Origin: Arthrobacter sp. YD4
GTDB taxonomy: Bacteria; Actinomycetota; Actinomycetes; Actinomycetales; Micrococcaceae
Reading direction: 5' to 3'
DNA length: 64,000 nucleotides
NCBI RefSeq assembly: GCF_030410515.1
Contig: NZ_JAUHHD010000003.1
Span: forward strand, 186,001 to 250,000
In this document: in pieces, positions 45,314 to 54,057 of the stretch
Numbering within the stretch: position 1 is the first letter of the stretch
How the letters are laid out: each line of letters opens with the position of its first letter
Translations under genes and position numbers: made by a program
The notes under the pieces: model-generated
Database searches by the model: none
What the model saw: only the letters and a program-made list of their open reading frames with translations
What the model was told of the DNA's origin: nothing

Positions 45314-46330
45314 CTACCAGGGCGAAATCGGCACCGTCCCGATGCGCCGGCCCTCGGCGTCGCACAGGTGCCCCATCCGCTTGGGCGTGCTCAGCGCCAC
45401 CATCCGGTCCAGCACGCCCAGGGTCGGGAAGACGGCGCTCGTCCGCGCCTCCACCCGCTGCAACTCGCCGAGATCCCTTACCCAGAACGTGGCGTAAAGG
45501 TTGGCCGTCCCCGTCACCGCCGCCACGAACCGGCACTCCGGCCACGCGGCCAACTCCCGGCCGATCCGGTCCAGGTCCTGCCCCGGCGCGACGCCCAGTA
45601 GCGAGGCCTGGATCGGCCAGCCTGCCAGCGGATGGGCGATCTCGCAGCGGAAGGTCATGATCCCCGAGGAGATCAGGCGGTTCACCCGGCGCCTCGCCGT
45701 GGCCGTGCTCGCGCCCGTCAACGATGCCAGCTCCGCCCATCCCAGCCGCCCGTCCAGGGACAGGTGCTCCAGCAGGGACCGGTCCAGGTCGTCCAGGACC
45801 ATGGCGTAGGTGCCTTGACCCACGGACATGGTGCTCCGGTTGAGGACATTGAGCTGGCTCGGGTCCAGCGACCGTAGCCGCCAGCGGCTACCTTCCAGAT
45901 AGAGGGACGTGGTGAGAAGCACGGACACGGACACCACCCCCGGCACCCCGTAGACCTTGGTGGTCAGGAAGACGTCCAGTTCGCGCAGGTCACGGGTCAG
46001 CACGTCGCAATTGATGTCGTGACCGCCTGTGGCGACCTCAATCGTGGCAACCTCGGGACACGCGGAGAGCCGCTCCACCAATGCCGTCCGGGTACCCGGA
46101 TCCGCGCGGATCATGACGTAGGAGATGCAGCGGCTGCGGCTGAATTCCCGACCGAAAGAGGCCGTGATCCAGGCCAACCCCGCGGCGGTCATCCGGTCCC
46201 ACCGGCGGGCGAGTGTGGTCGCCGTCGTGCCCAGCGGACCGGCCAGCTCCGCCCAGCTGGCCCGCGGGCGCAGCTGCAGGGCGTTCACCAGCGCCAGGTC
46301 CAGCTCACCCAGCGTGACCGAATCCTGCAT
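45314..46330 (-). CDS. Double-module Lrp/AsnC family regulator
   Basis: 338 aa from ATG 46330; ATG 46375 would add 15 residues. Two tandem Lrp units: HTH 1 (ALQLRPRASWAELAGPLG) with ligand domain 1 (to about residue 150), and HTH 2 (HLSLDGRLGWAELASLTG) with ligand domain 2. Ordinary Lrp proteins are about 150 aa with one unit. TACTCT ends 7 nt before ATG 46330, so the mRNA may be leaderless. It is divergent from an M20 amidohydrolase and an amino-acid binding protein, which are likely targets; feast/famine regulators typically sense amino acids. Confidence 0.88.
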   Translation of the reverse strand: MQDSVTLGELDLALVNALQLRPRASWAELAGPLGTTATTLARRWDRMTAAGLAWITASFGREFSRSRCISYVMIRADPGTRTALVERLSACPEVATIEVATGGHDINCDVLTRDLRELDVFLTTKVYGVPGVVSVSVLLTTSLYLEGSRWRLRSLDPSQLNVLNRSTMSVGQGTYAMVLDDLDRSLLEHLSLDGRLGWAELASLTGASTATARRRVNRLISSGIMTFRCEIAHPLAGWPIQASLLGVAPGQDLDRIGRELAAWPECRFVAAVTGTANLYATFWVRDLGELQRVEARTSAVFPTLGVLDRMVALSTPKRMGHLCDAEGRRIGTVPISPW

Positions 46331-46337
46331 ATTACGC

Positions 46338-46343
46338 AGAGTA
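46338..46343 (-). promoter_or_regulatory. Candidate -10 box, leaderless Lrp gene
   Basis: TACTCT on the minus strand, 7 nt before ATG 46330. No Shine-Dalgarno is seen before this ATG or before ATG 46375. Confidence 0.35.
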
Positions 46344-46438
46344 GAGTCCGTTTCCGTCAATTTGGGCGTCTGCATGGGCCAAGTATCACACGGTGGAGGG
46401 GTTGACCCGGTCCCCGTGACCGCCCGACTACCGAAAGC

Positions 46439-47683
46439 ATGGAGAGCGTGACGATCTCAGACACCAGGAAACCCACCCGCACCCAGGAACTGGCGGCGGA
46501 GCTCGCCGACGGGCTCGTCTCGTTCCGGCGGGAGCTGCACCGGATCCCGGAGCTGGGCAACGACCTGCCCCTGACCCAGCGCCGGCTCCTCGCCGAACTG
46601 GAGGGCCTCGGCCTGGAGATCACGCTGGGACGGAGCCTGAGCTCCGTGACGGCGGTCCTCCGCGGTGGCGCAGTGCCGGCCGGCGGAACCAAGCCCGTGG
46701 TGCTGCTCCGCGGCGACATGGACGCCCTGCCCGTGACCGAGGACAACGGGCTGGAGTACCGCTCCTCGCACGAGGGGTTGATGCACGCCTGCGGCCACGA
46801 CATGCACGTCGCGGGCCTGGTGGGCGCGGCCCGGATCCTGTCCTCGCTGAAGGACGAGCTGGCCGGCGATGTCGTGTTCATGTTCCAGCCGGGGGAGGAA
46901 GGCCCCGGGGGAGCGTTGCCGATGATCGAGGAGGGCGTCCTCGAGGCCGCCGGGCGGCGCGTGGACGCGGCCTTCGGCCTGCACGTCTTTTCCGCGGCGC
47001 ACCCGCGCGGCGTCTGGTTCGGCCGCCCCGGCCCCCAGATGGCCGCCGTCGACGACCTCCACGTCCGGTTCATCGGATCCGGCGGCCACGGCTCCCAGCC
47101 GCACCACGCCAACGACCCCATCCCGGCCCTCTGCGAGGCGGTCACCGCACTTCAGACCATGGTGACCCGGGCCTTCGACGTCTTCGATCCGGTGGTCCTC
47201 ACCGTGGGACGGATCGCCGGCGGCACCCGGGAAAACATCATCCCCGAGCACGCCGAATTCGACGCAACCGTCCGCAGCTTCAGCGCCGAATCCCGGGCCG
47301 CCATCAAGGAACGCAGCGTGCGGCTGCTCGAGGGCATCGCCGCCTCCCACGGCCTGAAGGCCGACGTGAACTACCACGAGCTCTACCCGGTCACGGAGAA
47401 CGCCCCGGACGAGTACGAGCTGGCCCGCGGGGCCATCGTGGACCTCTTCGGCGAGGACCGCTACGAGCCCATGGCCAACCCGATGCCAGGCGCCGAGGAC
47501 TTCTCCTTCGTCGGCAACGAGGTCCCGAGCGCCTACCTCTTCCTCAGCGCCTGCGCCCATGGCGACCCCGCCGACGCCGGCTCCAACCACTCACCCCACG
47601 CGCTCTTCGACGACGCCGTGCTCCCGGACGCCGCCGCCTGGCTGGCCGAGGTGGCGCTGCGCCGGATCAACCAGGGAGCCTAG
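46439..47683 (+). CDS. M20D amidohydrolase (hippurate hydrolase/aminoacylase-like)
   Basis: 414 aa. Zinc peptidase family M20: LRGDMDALPVTE, HACGHDMHVAGLVGAA (metal His/Asp), FQPGEEGPGGA (general-base Glu), HHANDPIPALCEAV dimerisation domain, PGAEDFSFVG (metal Glu/Asp region). It hydrolyses N-acyl amino acids or related amides. Followed after 52 bp by an amino-acid binding lipoprotein and divergent from an Lrp-type regulator, which suggests scavenging of acylated amino acids. Start ATG 46439 has no strong ribosome site; GTG 46448 is possible. Confidence 0.9.
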   Translation: MESVTISDTRKPTRTQELAAELADGLVSFRRELHRIPELGNDLPLTQRRLLAELEGLGLEITLGRSLSSVTAVLRGGAVPAGGTKPVVLLRGDMDALPVTEDNGLEYRSSHEGLMHACGHDMHVAGLVGAARILSSLKDELAGDVVFMFQPGEEGPGGALPMIEEGVLEAAGRRVDAAFGLHVFSAAHPRGVWFGRPGPQMAAVDDLHVRFIGSGGHGSQPHHANDPIPALCEAVTALQTMVTRAFDVFDPVVLTVGRIAGGTRENIIPEHAEFDATVRSFSAESRAAIKERSVRLLEGIAASHGLKADVNYHELYPVTENAPDEYELARGAIVDLFGEDRYEPMANPMPGAEDFSFVGNEVPSAYLFLSACAHGDPADAGSNHSPHALFDDAVLPDAAAWLAEVALRRINQGA

Positions 47684-47735
47684 GACAGCCCGCCCGACCA
47701 CCACGTGGGAGGGCACCAGGAAAGGTAGTAACAGC

Positions 47736-48692
47736 ATGAACGTACTGAATGGGCAGCGCCTCCGCACGGCGGCGGCCGCAGCGGCCGTCCTCGTCGCCCT
47801 GAGCGCCTGCACGAACGCGTCCGAGGCGGGGTCAGGTGCCGGGGCAGGTTCGGGCACCGGCGGCAGCGGGCAGGCGACGGCGACGTTTGACCCGGGAACC
47901 GTCGCCAAGGACGACGCCCTTGCCGCCAAGGTGCCGGATCAGGTCCGGTCCAAGGGAAAGCTGACGGTTGGCTCGGACACCACCTACGCCCCGGCGGAGT
48001 TCCTCGCGGCCTCCGACGGCCAGACCCCCGTGGGGTACGACGTCGACCTGGCCAAGGCGATCGGCGCCACCCTGGGCCTGAAGGTGGAGGTGCAGACCTC
48101 CCCGTTCGAAGGCATCCTCCCGTCCCTCGGCCCGAAGTACGACCTGGGTGTGTCCTCGTTCTTCATCACGAAGGAGCGCAGCAAGGCCGCCAACTTCGTC
48201 AGCTATTTCCAGGCCGGGACGCAGTGGGCGGTGCAGAAGGGCAACCCGAAGAACATCTCCCTGGACGACCTGTGCGGGAAGACCGTCGGGGTGCAGACCG
48301 GAACCTTCCAGGAGAACCCGGACATCTCCGGACGGAGCGCCCAGTGCGTCGCGGCCGGCAAGCCCGCGATCGACGTCGTCTCCCTGAAGAACCAGACCGA
48401 CGTCACCACCCGCCTGGTGGCCGGAGGCATGGACGCAATGGCTGCCGGGTCCATCACGGTGGCCTACGCCATCACCCAGTCCGACGGGAAGCTGCAAACC
48501 CTCGGCGACGTCTACGGCGCCTCGCCGGTGGGCATCGCCGTCGCCAAGTCTGACACCGCCCTCGCCGAGGCGGTGGCCGGCGCCACCAACAAGCTGATCC
48601 AGGACGGGACGTACAAGAAGATCCTGGCTGCGTGGGGCACCGACGGCGGCGCCATCGCCAAGGCCGAGGTCAACCCCACGGTCAATAAGTAA
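47736..48692 (+). CDS. Amino-acid ABC transporter substrate-binding lipoprotein
   Basis: 318 aa, SBP_bac_3 family. Lipoprotein signal with lipobox ALSAC (Cys near residue 26), then a Gly/Ser linker. Mature domain: GKLTVGSDTTYAPAEF, VGYDVDLAKAIGATLGL, LGVSSFFITKERSKAANF, GKTVGVQTGTFQEN, typical of polar amino-acid receptors. No permease or ATPase gene follows: a strong terminator and the convergent fabF come next, so the membrane partners are elsewhere. Confidence 0.9.
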   Translation: MNVLNGQRLRTAAAAAAVLVALSACTNASEAGSGAGAGSGTGGSGQATATFDPGTVAKDDALAAKVPDQVRSKGKLTVGSDTTYAPAEFLAASDGQTPVGYDVDLAKAIGATLGLKVEVQTSPFEGILPSLGPKYDLGVSSFFITKERSKAANFVSYFQAGTQWAVQKGNPKNISLDDLCGKTVGVQTGTFQENPDISGRSAQCVAAGKPAIDVVSLKNQTDVTTRLVAGGMDAMAAGSITVAYAITQSDGKLQTLGDVYGASPVGIAVAKSDTALAEAVAGATNKLIQDGTYKKILAAWGTDGGAIAKAEVNPTVNK

Positions 48693-48715
48693 CGGCCGGG
48701 CCAACGCCAACGCAA

Positions 48716-48761
48716 ACGACGGCGGCCAGGTTCCCCGCGAAGGGAACCTGGCCGCCGTCGT
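48716..48761. terminator. Bidirectional terminator between the binding protein gene and fabF
   Basis: A perfect 20-bp stem (48716-48735 with 48742-48761) and a 6-nt CGCGAA loop between two convergent genes. T-tracts are short on both sides, but stem strength is high. Confidence 0.75.
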
Positions 48762-48782
48762 TCGTGCTGCGTGCGGTGGCGG

Positions 48783-50018
48783 CTAGATGCTGCGCACCGC
48801 GATCACGGCGTTGTGGCCGCCGAAGCCGAAGGAGTTGCTTAGCGCGACGATGTTGCCGGCCGGGAGGGCCCGCTCTGAGGTCACGACGTCCAGCGGGATC
48901 TCCGGGTCCTGGTTTTCCAAGTTGATGGTGACGGGAGCCTTGCGTTCGTGCACGGCGAGGACCGTCAGGACCGCTTCCACGGCACCGGAGGCGCCCAGCA
49001 GGTGGCCCATCTGGGACTTGGTGGCGGAGACCGCCACGTTGTCCACGTGGCTGCCGAGGGCGGCCTTGAGGGCGGTGTACTCGGGCTTGTCACCGACCGG
49101 GGTGGAGGTGGCGTGCGCGTTGACGTGCACCACGTCCTCGGCCTGGATGCGGCCGTCGAACATGGCTGCCTTCAGCGCGCGGGTGGCGCCGAGGCCCTCG
49201 GGGTCCGGGGCGGTGATGTGGTACGCATCGGCGGTCACCGAGGTGCCGGCCAGTTCGGCGTAGATCCGGGCGCCGCGGGCCAGGGCGTGCTCCTCGGCCT
49301 CGAGGACCAGGGCGCCTGCGCCCTCGCCCATGACGAAGCCGTCACGGTCGCGGTCGTACGGGCGGGAGGCGTGCTCGGGATCGTCGTTGCGGCGGGAGAG
49401 GGCCTGCATCGAGGAGAACGCGGCGATCGGCATCGGGTGGATTGCGGCTTCGGCGCCGCCGCAGACGACGACGTCGGCCTTCCCGGAGCGGATCAGCTCC
49501 AGTCCCATGTGCACGGCTTCGGTGCCGGAGGCGCAGGCGGAGACGGGGGTGTGGGCGCCGGCCCGGGCTCCCAGGTCCAGGCTGACCGCAGCGGCGACGC
49601 CGTTGGGCATCAGCATCGGAACGGTCATCGGCAGGACGCGGCGGGGGCCCTTTTCTCGCAGGGTGTCCCAAGCATCCAGCAGGGTCCAGACCCCGCCGAT
49701 GCCGGTGGCGAAGGCCACTGCCAGGCGGTCGTGGTCGATGCCGTCGATGTTGGCGTCGGCCCAGGCCTCACGGGCGGCGATCACGCCGAACTGGGTGGAC
49801 GGGTCCATGCGCTTGGCTTCGACCCGGCTCAGGACCTCGAGGGCGGGGGTGGAGGCGCGGGCGGCGAAGTGGACGGGCAGCTCGTACTTGGCAACCCAGT
49901 CGTCTTCGAGCGTATGCGCGCCGGAGACGCCCTTGAGCGCGTTCTTCCACATTGTGGGGACATCGCCGCCGATGGGTGTGGTGGCACCCAGACCGGTGAT
50001 GACTACTTTGCGTGCCAT
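48783..50018 (-). CDS. fabF: Beta-ketoacyl-ACP synthase II (FabF)
   Basis: 411 aa. Elongates acyl-ACP with malonyl-ACP. MARKVVITGLGATTPIGGDV N-terminus, catalytic Cys in SACASGTEAVHMG, His in NAHATSTPVGD, second His/Lys region in SQMGHLLGASGAVEA, and NSFGFGGHN at the end. Last gene of fabD-fabH-acpP-fabF. A 180-bp spacer with competing hairpins separates it from acpP. Confidence 0.97.
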   Translation of the reverse strand: MARKVVITGLGATTPIGGDVPTMWKNALKGVSGAHTLEDDWVAKYELPVHFAARASTPALEVLSRVEAKRMDPSTQFGVIAAREAWADANIDGIDHDRLAVAFATGIGGVWTLLDAWDTLREKGPRRVLPMTVPMLMPNGVAAAVSLDLGARAGAHTPVSACASGTEAVHMGLELIRSGKADVVVCGGAEAAIHPMPIAAFSSMQALSRRNDDPEHASRPYDRDRDGFVMGEGAGALVLEAEEHALARGARIYAELAGTSVTADAYHITAPDPEGLGATRALKAAMFDGRIQAEDVVHVNAHATSTPVGDKPEYTALKAALGSHVDNVAVSATKSQMGHLLGASGAVEAVLTVLAVHERKAPVTINLENQDPEIPLDVVTSERALPAGNIVALSNSFGFGGHNAVIAVRSI

Positions 50019-50042
50019 GGGATCACTCTTTCGTCGGTGCGC

Positions 50043-50144
50043 GTGCCGCTTACGGTGCCAGCCAGGGCGCCGGGGCCTGCGTAGGAAACTCGGTGGTCAG
50101 TCAGTGAATCGGGGGAGCGCCGGGAGCCGCTGCGTAAGCGGCAC
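50043..50144 (-). repeat. Long-range and local competing stems between acpP and fabF
   Basis: GTGCCGCTTACG (50043-50054) is perfectly complementary to CGTAAGCGGCAC (50133-50144), 78 nt apart. The right copy can instead fold locally as CCGCT (50127-50131) with AGCGG (50137-50141). The two pairings exclude each other, an attenuator-like layout on the fabF leader. Confidence 0.45.
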
Positions 50145-50198
50145 CCGGCGGCCCGCGGTACCGCCCCCGTGGGGGACAGTGCCAGGGACCAGGCGGAA

Positions 50199-50444
50199 TT
50201 AGGCCTGGGCGTTGGCGATGAAGTTGACGGCGTCGCCGACGGTCTTGAGGTTCTTGACCTCTTCGTCCGGGATGCGCACGCCGAACTTTTCCTCGGCGTT
50301 GACCACGATGGTCATCATCGAGATGGAGTCGATGTCCAGGTCCTCGGTGAAGGACTTGTCCATTTCGACGGCCTCGGGGGCCAGGCCGGTCTCTTCGTTG
50401 ACGATTTCGGCCAGGCCGGCCAGGATCTCTTCGTTGTTAGCCAT
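50199..50444 (-). CDS. acpP: Acyl carrier protein
   Basis: 81 aa from ATG 50444. Carries growing acyl chains on phosphopantetheine. The attachment Ser is in LDIDSISMM, followed by the acidic recognition helix. MANNEEILAGLAEIVNEETG N-terminus. AAGGAG-type site upstream. Flanked by fabH and fabF as in Streptomyces. Confidence 0.97.
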   Translation of the reverse strand: MANNEEILAGLAEIVNEETGLAPEAVEMDKSFTEDLDIDSISMMTIVVNAEEKFGVRIPDEEVKNLKTVGDAVNFIANAQA

Positions 50445-50582
50445 GGTGGCTCCTTCTTTTGTTGGTGCCATCGGCCGCCGGACGGGTCCGGAGCGTTGGG
50501 CGGAGTGGTTCGGGCCGAGGGTTCGGCCCGGTGGGGGAATCCGGGCTGCCTGCCGTGCCGGCACCCGGGAAGTCACGGTGGA

Positions 50583-51635
50583 CTACGGCAGCACGATCAC
50601 CTGGGCGCCGAAGACCAGCCCGGCGCCGAAACCGATCTGCAGGGCCAGTCCGCCGCTGAGGCCGGGGTTGTCCTGCAGCAGCCGGTGCGTGGCCAGCGGA
50701 ATGGACGCCGCCGAGGTGTTGCCCGCCTCGGCGATGTCCCGGGCGATGATGACCGATTCCGGCAGCTTGAGCTGCTTGGCCATCTCGTCGATGATCCGCA
50801 TGTTGGCCTGGTGCGGGATGAAGGCCGCGAGGTCCTCGGCCTTGACGCCGGCGGCGTCGAGGGCCTGCTGGGCCACCTTGGCCATTTCCCAGACCGCCCA
50901 GCGGAACACGGTCTGGCCGTCCTGGCGCAGCGTGGGCCAAAGCGCGGCCTCGGTGACGGCGGCTTCGCCCTCGCTGAGGGCGCCCTTGCCGGCGGCGTGG
51001 TCGCGGATGTCCAGCATCGAGTGGGTCATGCCGATGGCGTCCCACTTGCTGCCGTCCGAGCCCCAGACCGACGGGCCGATGCCCGGGGTGTCGGAGGGGC
51101 CGATGACGACGGCGCCCGCGCCGTCGCCGAGCAGGAAGGAGATGGTGCGCTCGGTGTTGTCGATGACGTCGGAGAGCTTCTCCGCGCCGACCACCAGCAC
51201 GTACTTGGCGGCACCGGAGCGGACCAGGGCGTCGGCCTGGGCGATGCCGTAGCAGTACCCGGCGCACGCGGCGGAGATGTCGAAGGCCGGGGCCGGAGTG
51301 GCGCCCAGGCGGTCGGTCAGGCTCGCGGCCGCGGAGGGGGTGGCGTAGGGGTGGGTGACCGTGGAGACGATCACGGCCCCGAGCTCGGAGGGGTCGACGC
51401 CGGCGCGTTCGAGGGCCTCGCGGGCGGCGCCCTCGGCCATGTCGATCACGCTGACGTCTGCGGGGGCGCGGTGCCGGGTGACGATCCCGGTGCGCTGGCG
51501 GATCCACTCATCGGAGGAGTCGATCCACTGGCAGACGTCCTCGTTGGTGACGATGACGTCGGGACGGTACGCGCCGACGCCCAGCACACGGGTGCCGTTC
51601 TGCAGGGGAGCCTGCTTCAGCGTAGGAGTGCTCAT
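50583..51635 (-). CDS. fabH: Beta-ketoacyl-ACP synthase III (FabH)
   Basis: 350 aa. Starts fatty-acid synthesis by condensing acyl-CoA with malonyl-ACP. Catalytic Cys in AACAGYCYG, His in PHQANMRIID, Asn in GNTSAASIPL. QRTGIVTRHRAP is the usual substrate loop. ATG start overlaps the fabD stop (ATGA), with GAGGGAGGAAA upstream. Distinct from the OleA at 16307-17329. Confidence 0.96.
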   Translation of the reverse strand: MSTPTLKQAPLQNGTRVLGVGAYRPDVIVTNEDVCQWIDSSDEWIRQRTGIVTRHRAPADVSVIDMAEGAAREALERAGVDPSELGAVIVSTVTHPYATPSAAASLTDRLGATPAPAFDISAACAGYCYGIAQADALVRSGAAKYVLVVGAEKLSDVIDNTERTISFLLGDGAGAVVIGPSDTPGIGPSVWGSDGSKWDAIGMTHSMLDIRDHAAGKGALSEGEAAVTEAALWPTLRQDGQTVFRWAVWEMAKVAQQALDAAGVKAEDLAAFIPHQANMRIIDEMAKQLKLPESVIIARDIAEAGNTSAASIPLATHRLLQDNPGLSGGLALQIGFGAGLVFGAQVIVLP

Positions 51636-52561
51636 TTTCCTCCCTCAAGTTCTGCGAATAGTGCCAAGGCAGCGGACAGATCATCCGGTGTCTTGACGGT
51701 AACAGTCTTCACGCCGGGCATGCCGCGCTTGGCCAGTCCGGCGAGGGTGCCTGCCGGGGCCAGTTCGATCAGGCCGGTCACGCCGCGCTCCACCAGGGTC
51801 TCCATGCAGCGGTCCCAGCGGACCGGGCGGGAGACCTGGGCGATGAGGCTGTCCACCGCGGCGCCGCCGTCGGTGACCGGCGCGCCGTCGAAGTTCGAGA
51901 GCAGCGGAACCTGCGGGTTGCGGGGGTGAAGCCTGGGACGCAGCGCCTGCAGTGCGGCGACGGCGGGGGACATGTGCGAGGTGTGGAACGCCCCGGCAAC
52001 CTTGAGCGGGATGACCCGGGCCTTGGCCGGCGGCTTGTCCGCGAGGGCCTTGAGCTGCTCGAGGGTGCCGGCGGCGACGGTCTGTCCGGCGCCGTTGACG
52101 TTCGCGGGGGTCAGCCCGGCGGCCTCGATGGCGGCCAGCACCTCGGCGGGGTCGCCGCCGACGACGGCGCTCATGCCGGTCGGGGTGGCGGCGGCCGCGG
52201 CGGCCATGCCGTTGGCGCGTTCCCGGACGAAGGTCATGGCCTCGGTCTCGGTGAGGACACCGGCCAGCGCGGAGGCGGTGATTTCGCCCACCGAGTGGCC
52301 GGCGAGGATGACGGGGAGGGTTTCGAGTTCGACGTCGAACAGGGCCTTCGCGGCGACCAGTCCGGCCGCGACGATCAGCGGCTGCGCGACGGCGGTGTCC
52401 TTGATGGTTTCTTCATCGGAGGTGGTGCCGTGGGCGGTGAGGTCGATACCTGCTATTTCGCTCAGGGAGGCCAGATGGCCTGGGACGGAGGGCAGTTCCA
52501 GCCAGGGGGCCAGAAAACCGGAGGTCTGGGAGCCCTGTCCAGGGCAGACGATTGCAAGCAC
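51632..52561 (-). CDS. fabD: Malonyl-CoA:ACP transacylase (FabD)
   Basis: 309 aa from GTG 52561, which places LAIVCPGQGSQ at the N-terminus as in other FabD proteins; an in-frame GTG at 52618 would add 19 residues with no family match. Active Ser in AGHSVGEITA, Arg in FVRERANGM, His in GAFHTSHM. First gene of the fab operon; a 17-bp inverted repeat lies 67 bp upstream. Confidence 0.95.
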   Translation of the reverse strand: MLAIVCPGQGSQTSGFLAPWLELPSVPGHLASLSEIAGIDLTAHGTTSDEETIKDTAVAQPLIVAAGLVAAKALFDVELETLPVILAGHSVGEITASALAGVLTETEAMTFVRERANGMAAAAAATPTGMSAVVGGDPAEVLAAIEAAGLTPANVNGAGQTVAAGTLEQLKALADKPPAKARVIPLKVAGAFHTSHMSPAVAALQALRPRLHPRNPQVPLLSNFDGAPVTDGGAAVDSLIAQVSRPVRWDRCMETLVERGVTGLIELAPAGTLAGLAKRGMPGVKTVTVKTPDDLSAALALFAELEGGK

Positions 52562-52627
52562 GTATCCAGCTTTCCAAATGCCGCGTGATTCATCGGTACT
52601 TTCATGCACCAAGCTCACTGGGTCAGT

Positions 52628-52644
52628 TTGTAGGAAGTCTACAA
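52628..52644 (-). promoter_or_regulatory. Candidate FasR-like operator, fabD copy
   Basis: TTGTAG, 5-nt spacer, CTACAA: a perfect 6-bp inverted repeat 67 bp upstream of the fabD GTG, just before the 3' end of the regulator gene. 14 of 17 bases match the element at 53931-53947, and the TTGTAG half (minus strand) is identical in both. Confidence 0.6.
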
Positions 52645-52648
52645 CCTC

Positions 52649-53893
52649 TCAGCCGCCGTTACGGGATGGCTGACGCTCCACGGCGGGCTTCGGCGGGGTG
52701 GAGAGACGCCCCACCACGAGGGCCGCCTGGAGCACGAACGCCTCCCGCGGGATCAGCGGATCCCAGCCGGTCACGTCGCAGACCCGCTTGAGCCGGTAGC
52801 GGACCGTGTTGGCGTGGACGAACAATTCCCGGGCCGTGGCCTCGAGCGAATGACCCAGTTCCAGGTAGGTCCCCAAGGTCTCCACCAGCCCGTTCGAGGC
52901 GGCCAGGAGGGGCCGGTAAATGTTCTTCACCAGGGATCGGCGGGCCGCGTCGTCGCCGGAGATGACCCGCTCCGGCAGCAGGTCGTCCGCGGCCACCGGG
53001 CGGGGGGCCGAGGGCCAGGCGCGGGCCGCGGTGAGGCCGGCGAAGGCGGACTGGGCGGAGCTGCTGGCCTCCGGCAGGGAGGCTGCCTCGGCGCCGTACA
53101 CGACGGGACCGGGGGCAAAGAGTTCGCTGAGTTTCTGGCAGGCGGTCTCCCGGTCCTGCACGCCGCCGAGGATCAGGATCAGCCGGTCGCCCTGGATTCC
53201 CACCAAAGCGTCCTCGGCGAACCGGCCGGCGGTGCGGCGCAGCTCGCTGACGTAGCTGGCGCTGGGTTCCGAGGGCGAATTGCCCACCATGACGGTGAAG
53301 CGTTCCTGCGCCTTCCAGCCCAGGGCCGCGATCCGGGACCGCAGGGCGTCGGTGTTCTCTCCGCGCAGGATGGCGTCGACGATCAGGGCTTCCAGCCGGG
53401 TGTCCCAGGAGCCGCGGGTCTCCGCGGCGCGGGCGTAGACGTCGGCGGCGGCGAAGGCGACCTCGCGCGAGTAGCGGAGCACCGCCTCACGCAGGGCGGC
53501 CTGGTCCGCCTCGGGGGCGATGATCGGGACCTGCTCCTCGACCACCTCCACCACGATCCGGATCAGCTGGAGCGCCTTCTGCAGGCTGATGGAGCGGGTC
53601 AGTTCGGTGGGGGCGGTGCCGAAGACGTCGGAGAGGATCCACGACGGCGAGCTGGGCCGTTCGAACCAGGTGACGAAGGCGGCGATGCCGTTCTGGGCCA
53701 CCATGCCGAGCGCGGAGCGTTCGTCGGAGTTCAGCCGGCTGTACCAGGGCAGTGAGGATTCCAGCCGCCGCAGCGTGGTGGTGGAGAGCTGGCCGACGCT
53801 GGAGCGGAGCTTCTTCAGCGTCTCGGCCTTCTCCGGGGACAGGGTCCGGGCGGCGGATTTGCGCTGCGCGGGGGTGGGGGTGGGCTCTGCCAT
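52649..53893 (-). CDS. fasR: PucR-type helix-turn-helix regulator (FasR-like)
   Basis: 414 aa from ATG 53893 (MAEPTPTPAQRK); ATG 53905 and TTG 53923 are possible earlier starts. The C-terminal PucR/CdaR helix-turn-helix is clear (LELGHSLEATARELFVHANTVRYRLKRV in pieces at about residues 345-375). The N-terminal two thirds resemble the regulator that precedes fabD in Streptomyces (FasR, activator of fabD-fabH-acpP-fabF) and Rv2242 of M. tuberculosis. Sits between aceE and fabD; 17-bp repeats flank it on both sides and probably are its sites. Confidence 0.88.
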   Translation of the reverse strand: MAEPTPTPAQRKSAARTLSPEKAETLKKLRSSVGQLSTTTLRRLESSLPWYSRLNSDERSALGMVAQNGIAAFVTWFERPSSPSWILSDVFGTAPTELTRSISLQKALQLIRIVVEVVEEQVPIIAPEADQAALREAVLRYSREVAFAAADVYARAAETRGSWDTRLEALIVDAILRGENTDALRSRIAALGWKAQERFTVMVGNSPSEPSASYVSELRRTAGRFAEDALVGIQGDRLILILGGVQDRETACQKLSELFAPGPVVYGAEAASLPEASSSAQSAFAGLTAARAWPSAPRPVAADDLLPERVISGDDAARRSLVKNIYRPLLAASNGLVETLGTYLELGHSLEATARELFVHANTVRYRLKRVCDVTGWDPLIPREAFVLQAALVVGRLSTPPKPAVERQPSRNGG

Positions 53894-53930
53894 GACAACG
53901 AGCATACGGCGGCCGCCTGACAAGCTCCAT

Positions 53931-53947
53931 TTGTGCGAAGGCTACAA
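53931..53947 (-). promoter_or_regulatory. Candidate FasR-like operator, autoregulatory copy
   Basis: TTGTGCGAAGGCTACAA, 38 bp upstream of the regulator's ATG 53893. Same orientation and spacing as the fabD copy, differing at three central or arm positions. Confidence 0.55.
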
Positions 53948-53994
53948 CTCGCTTTGCGCTGGATCACACGGCGCGACCGCCGTGGTTAAAGCCC

Positions 53995-54027
53995 GACGGC
54001 GGCCCCCACACCGTGGGGACCGCCGTC
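53995..54027 (-). terminator. Terminator after aceE
   Basis: Stem of 8 + 6 bp interrupted by one mismatch, loop ACC, between the aceE stop and the regulator promoter. On the minus strand it is followed by GGGCTTTAA, so the T-run is short. Confidence 0.55.
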
Positions 54028-54057
54028 GTCGTGTTTTCCGGTCCGGCCGGGTGACTC

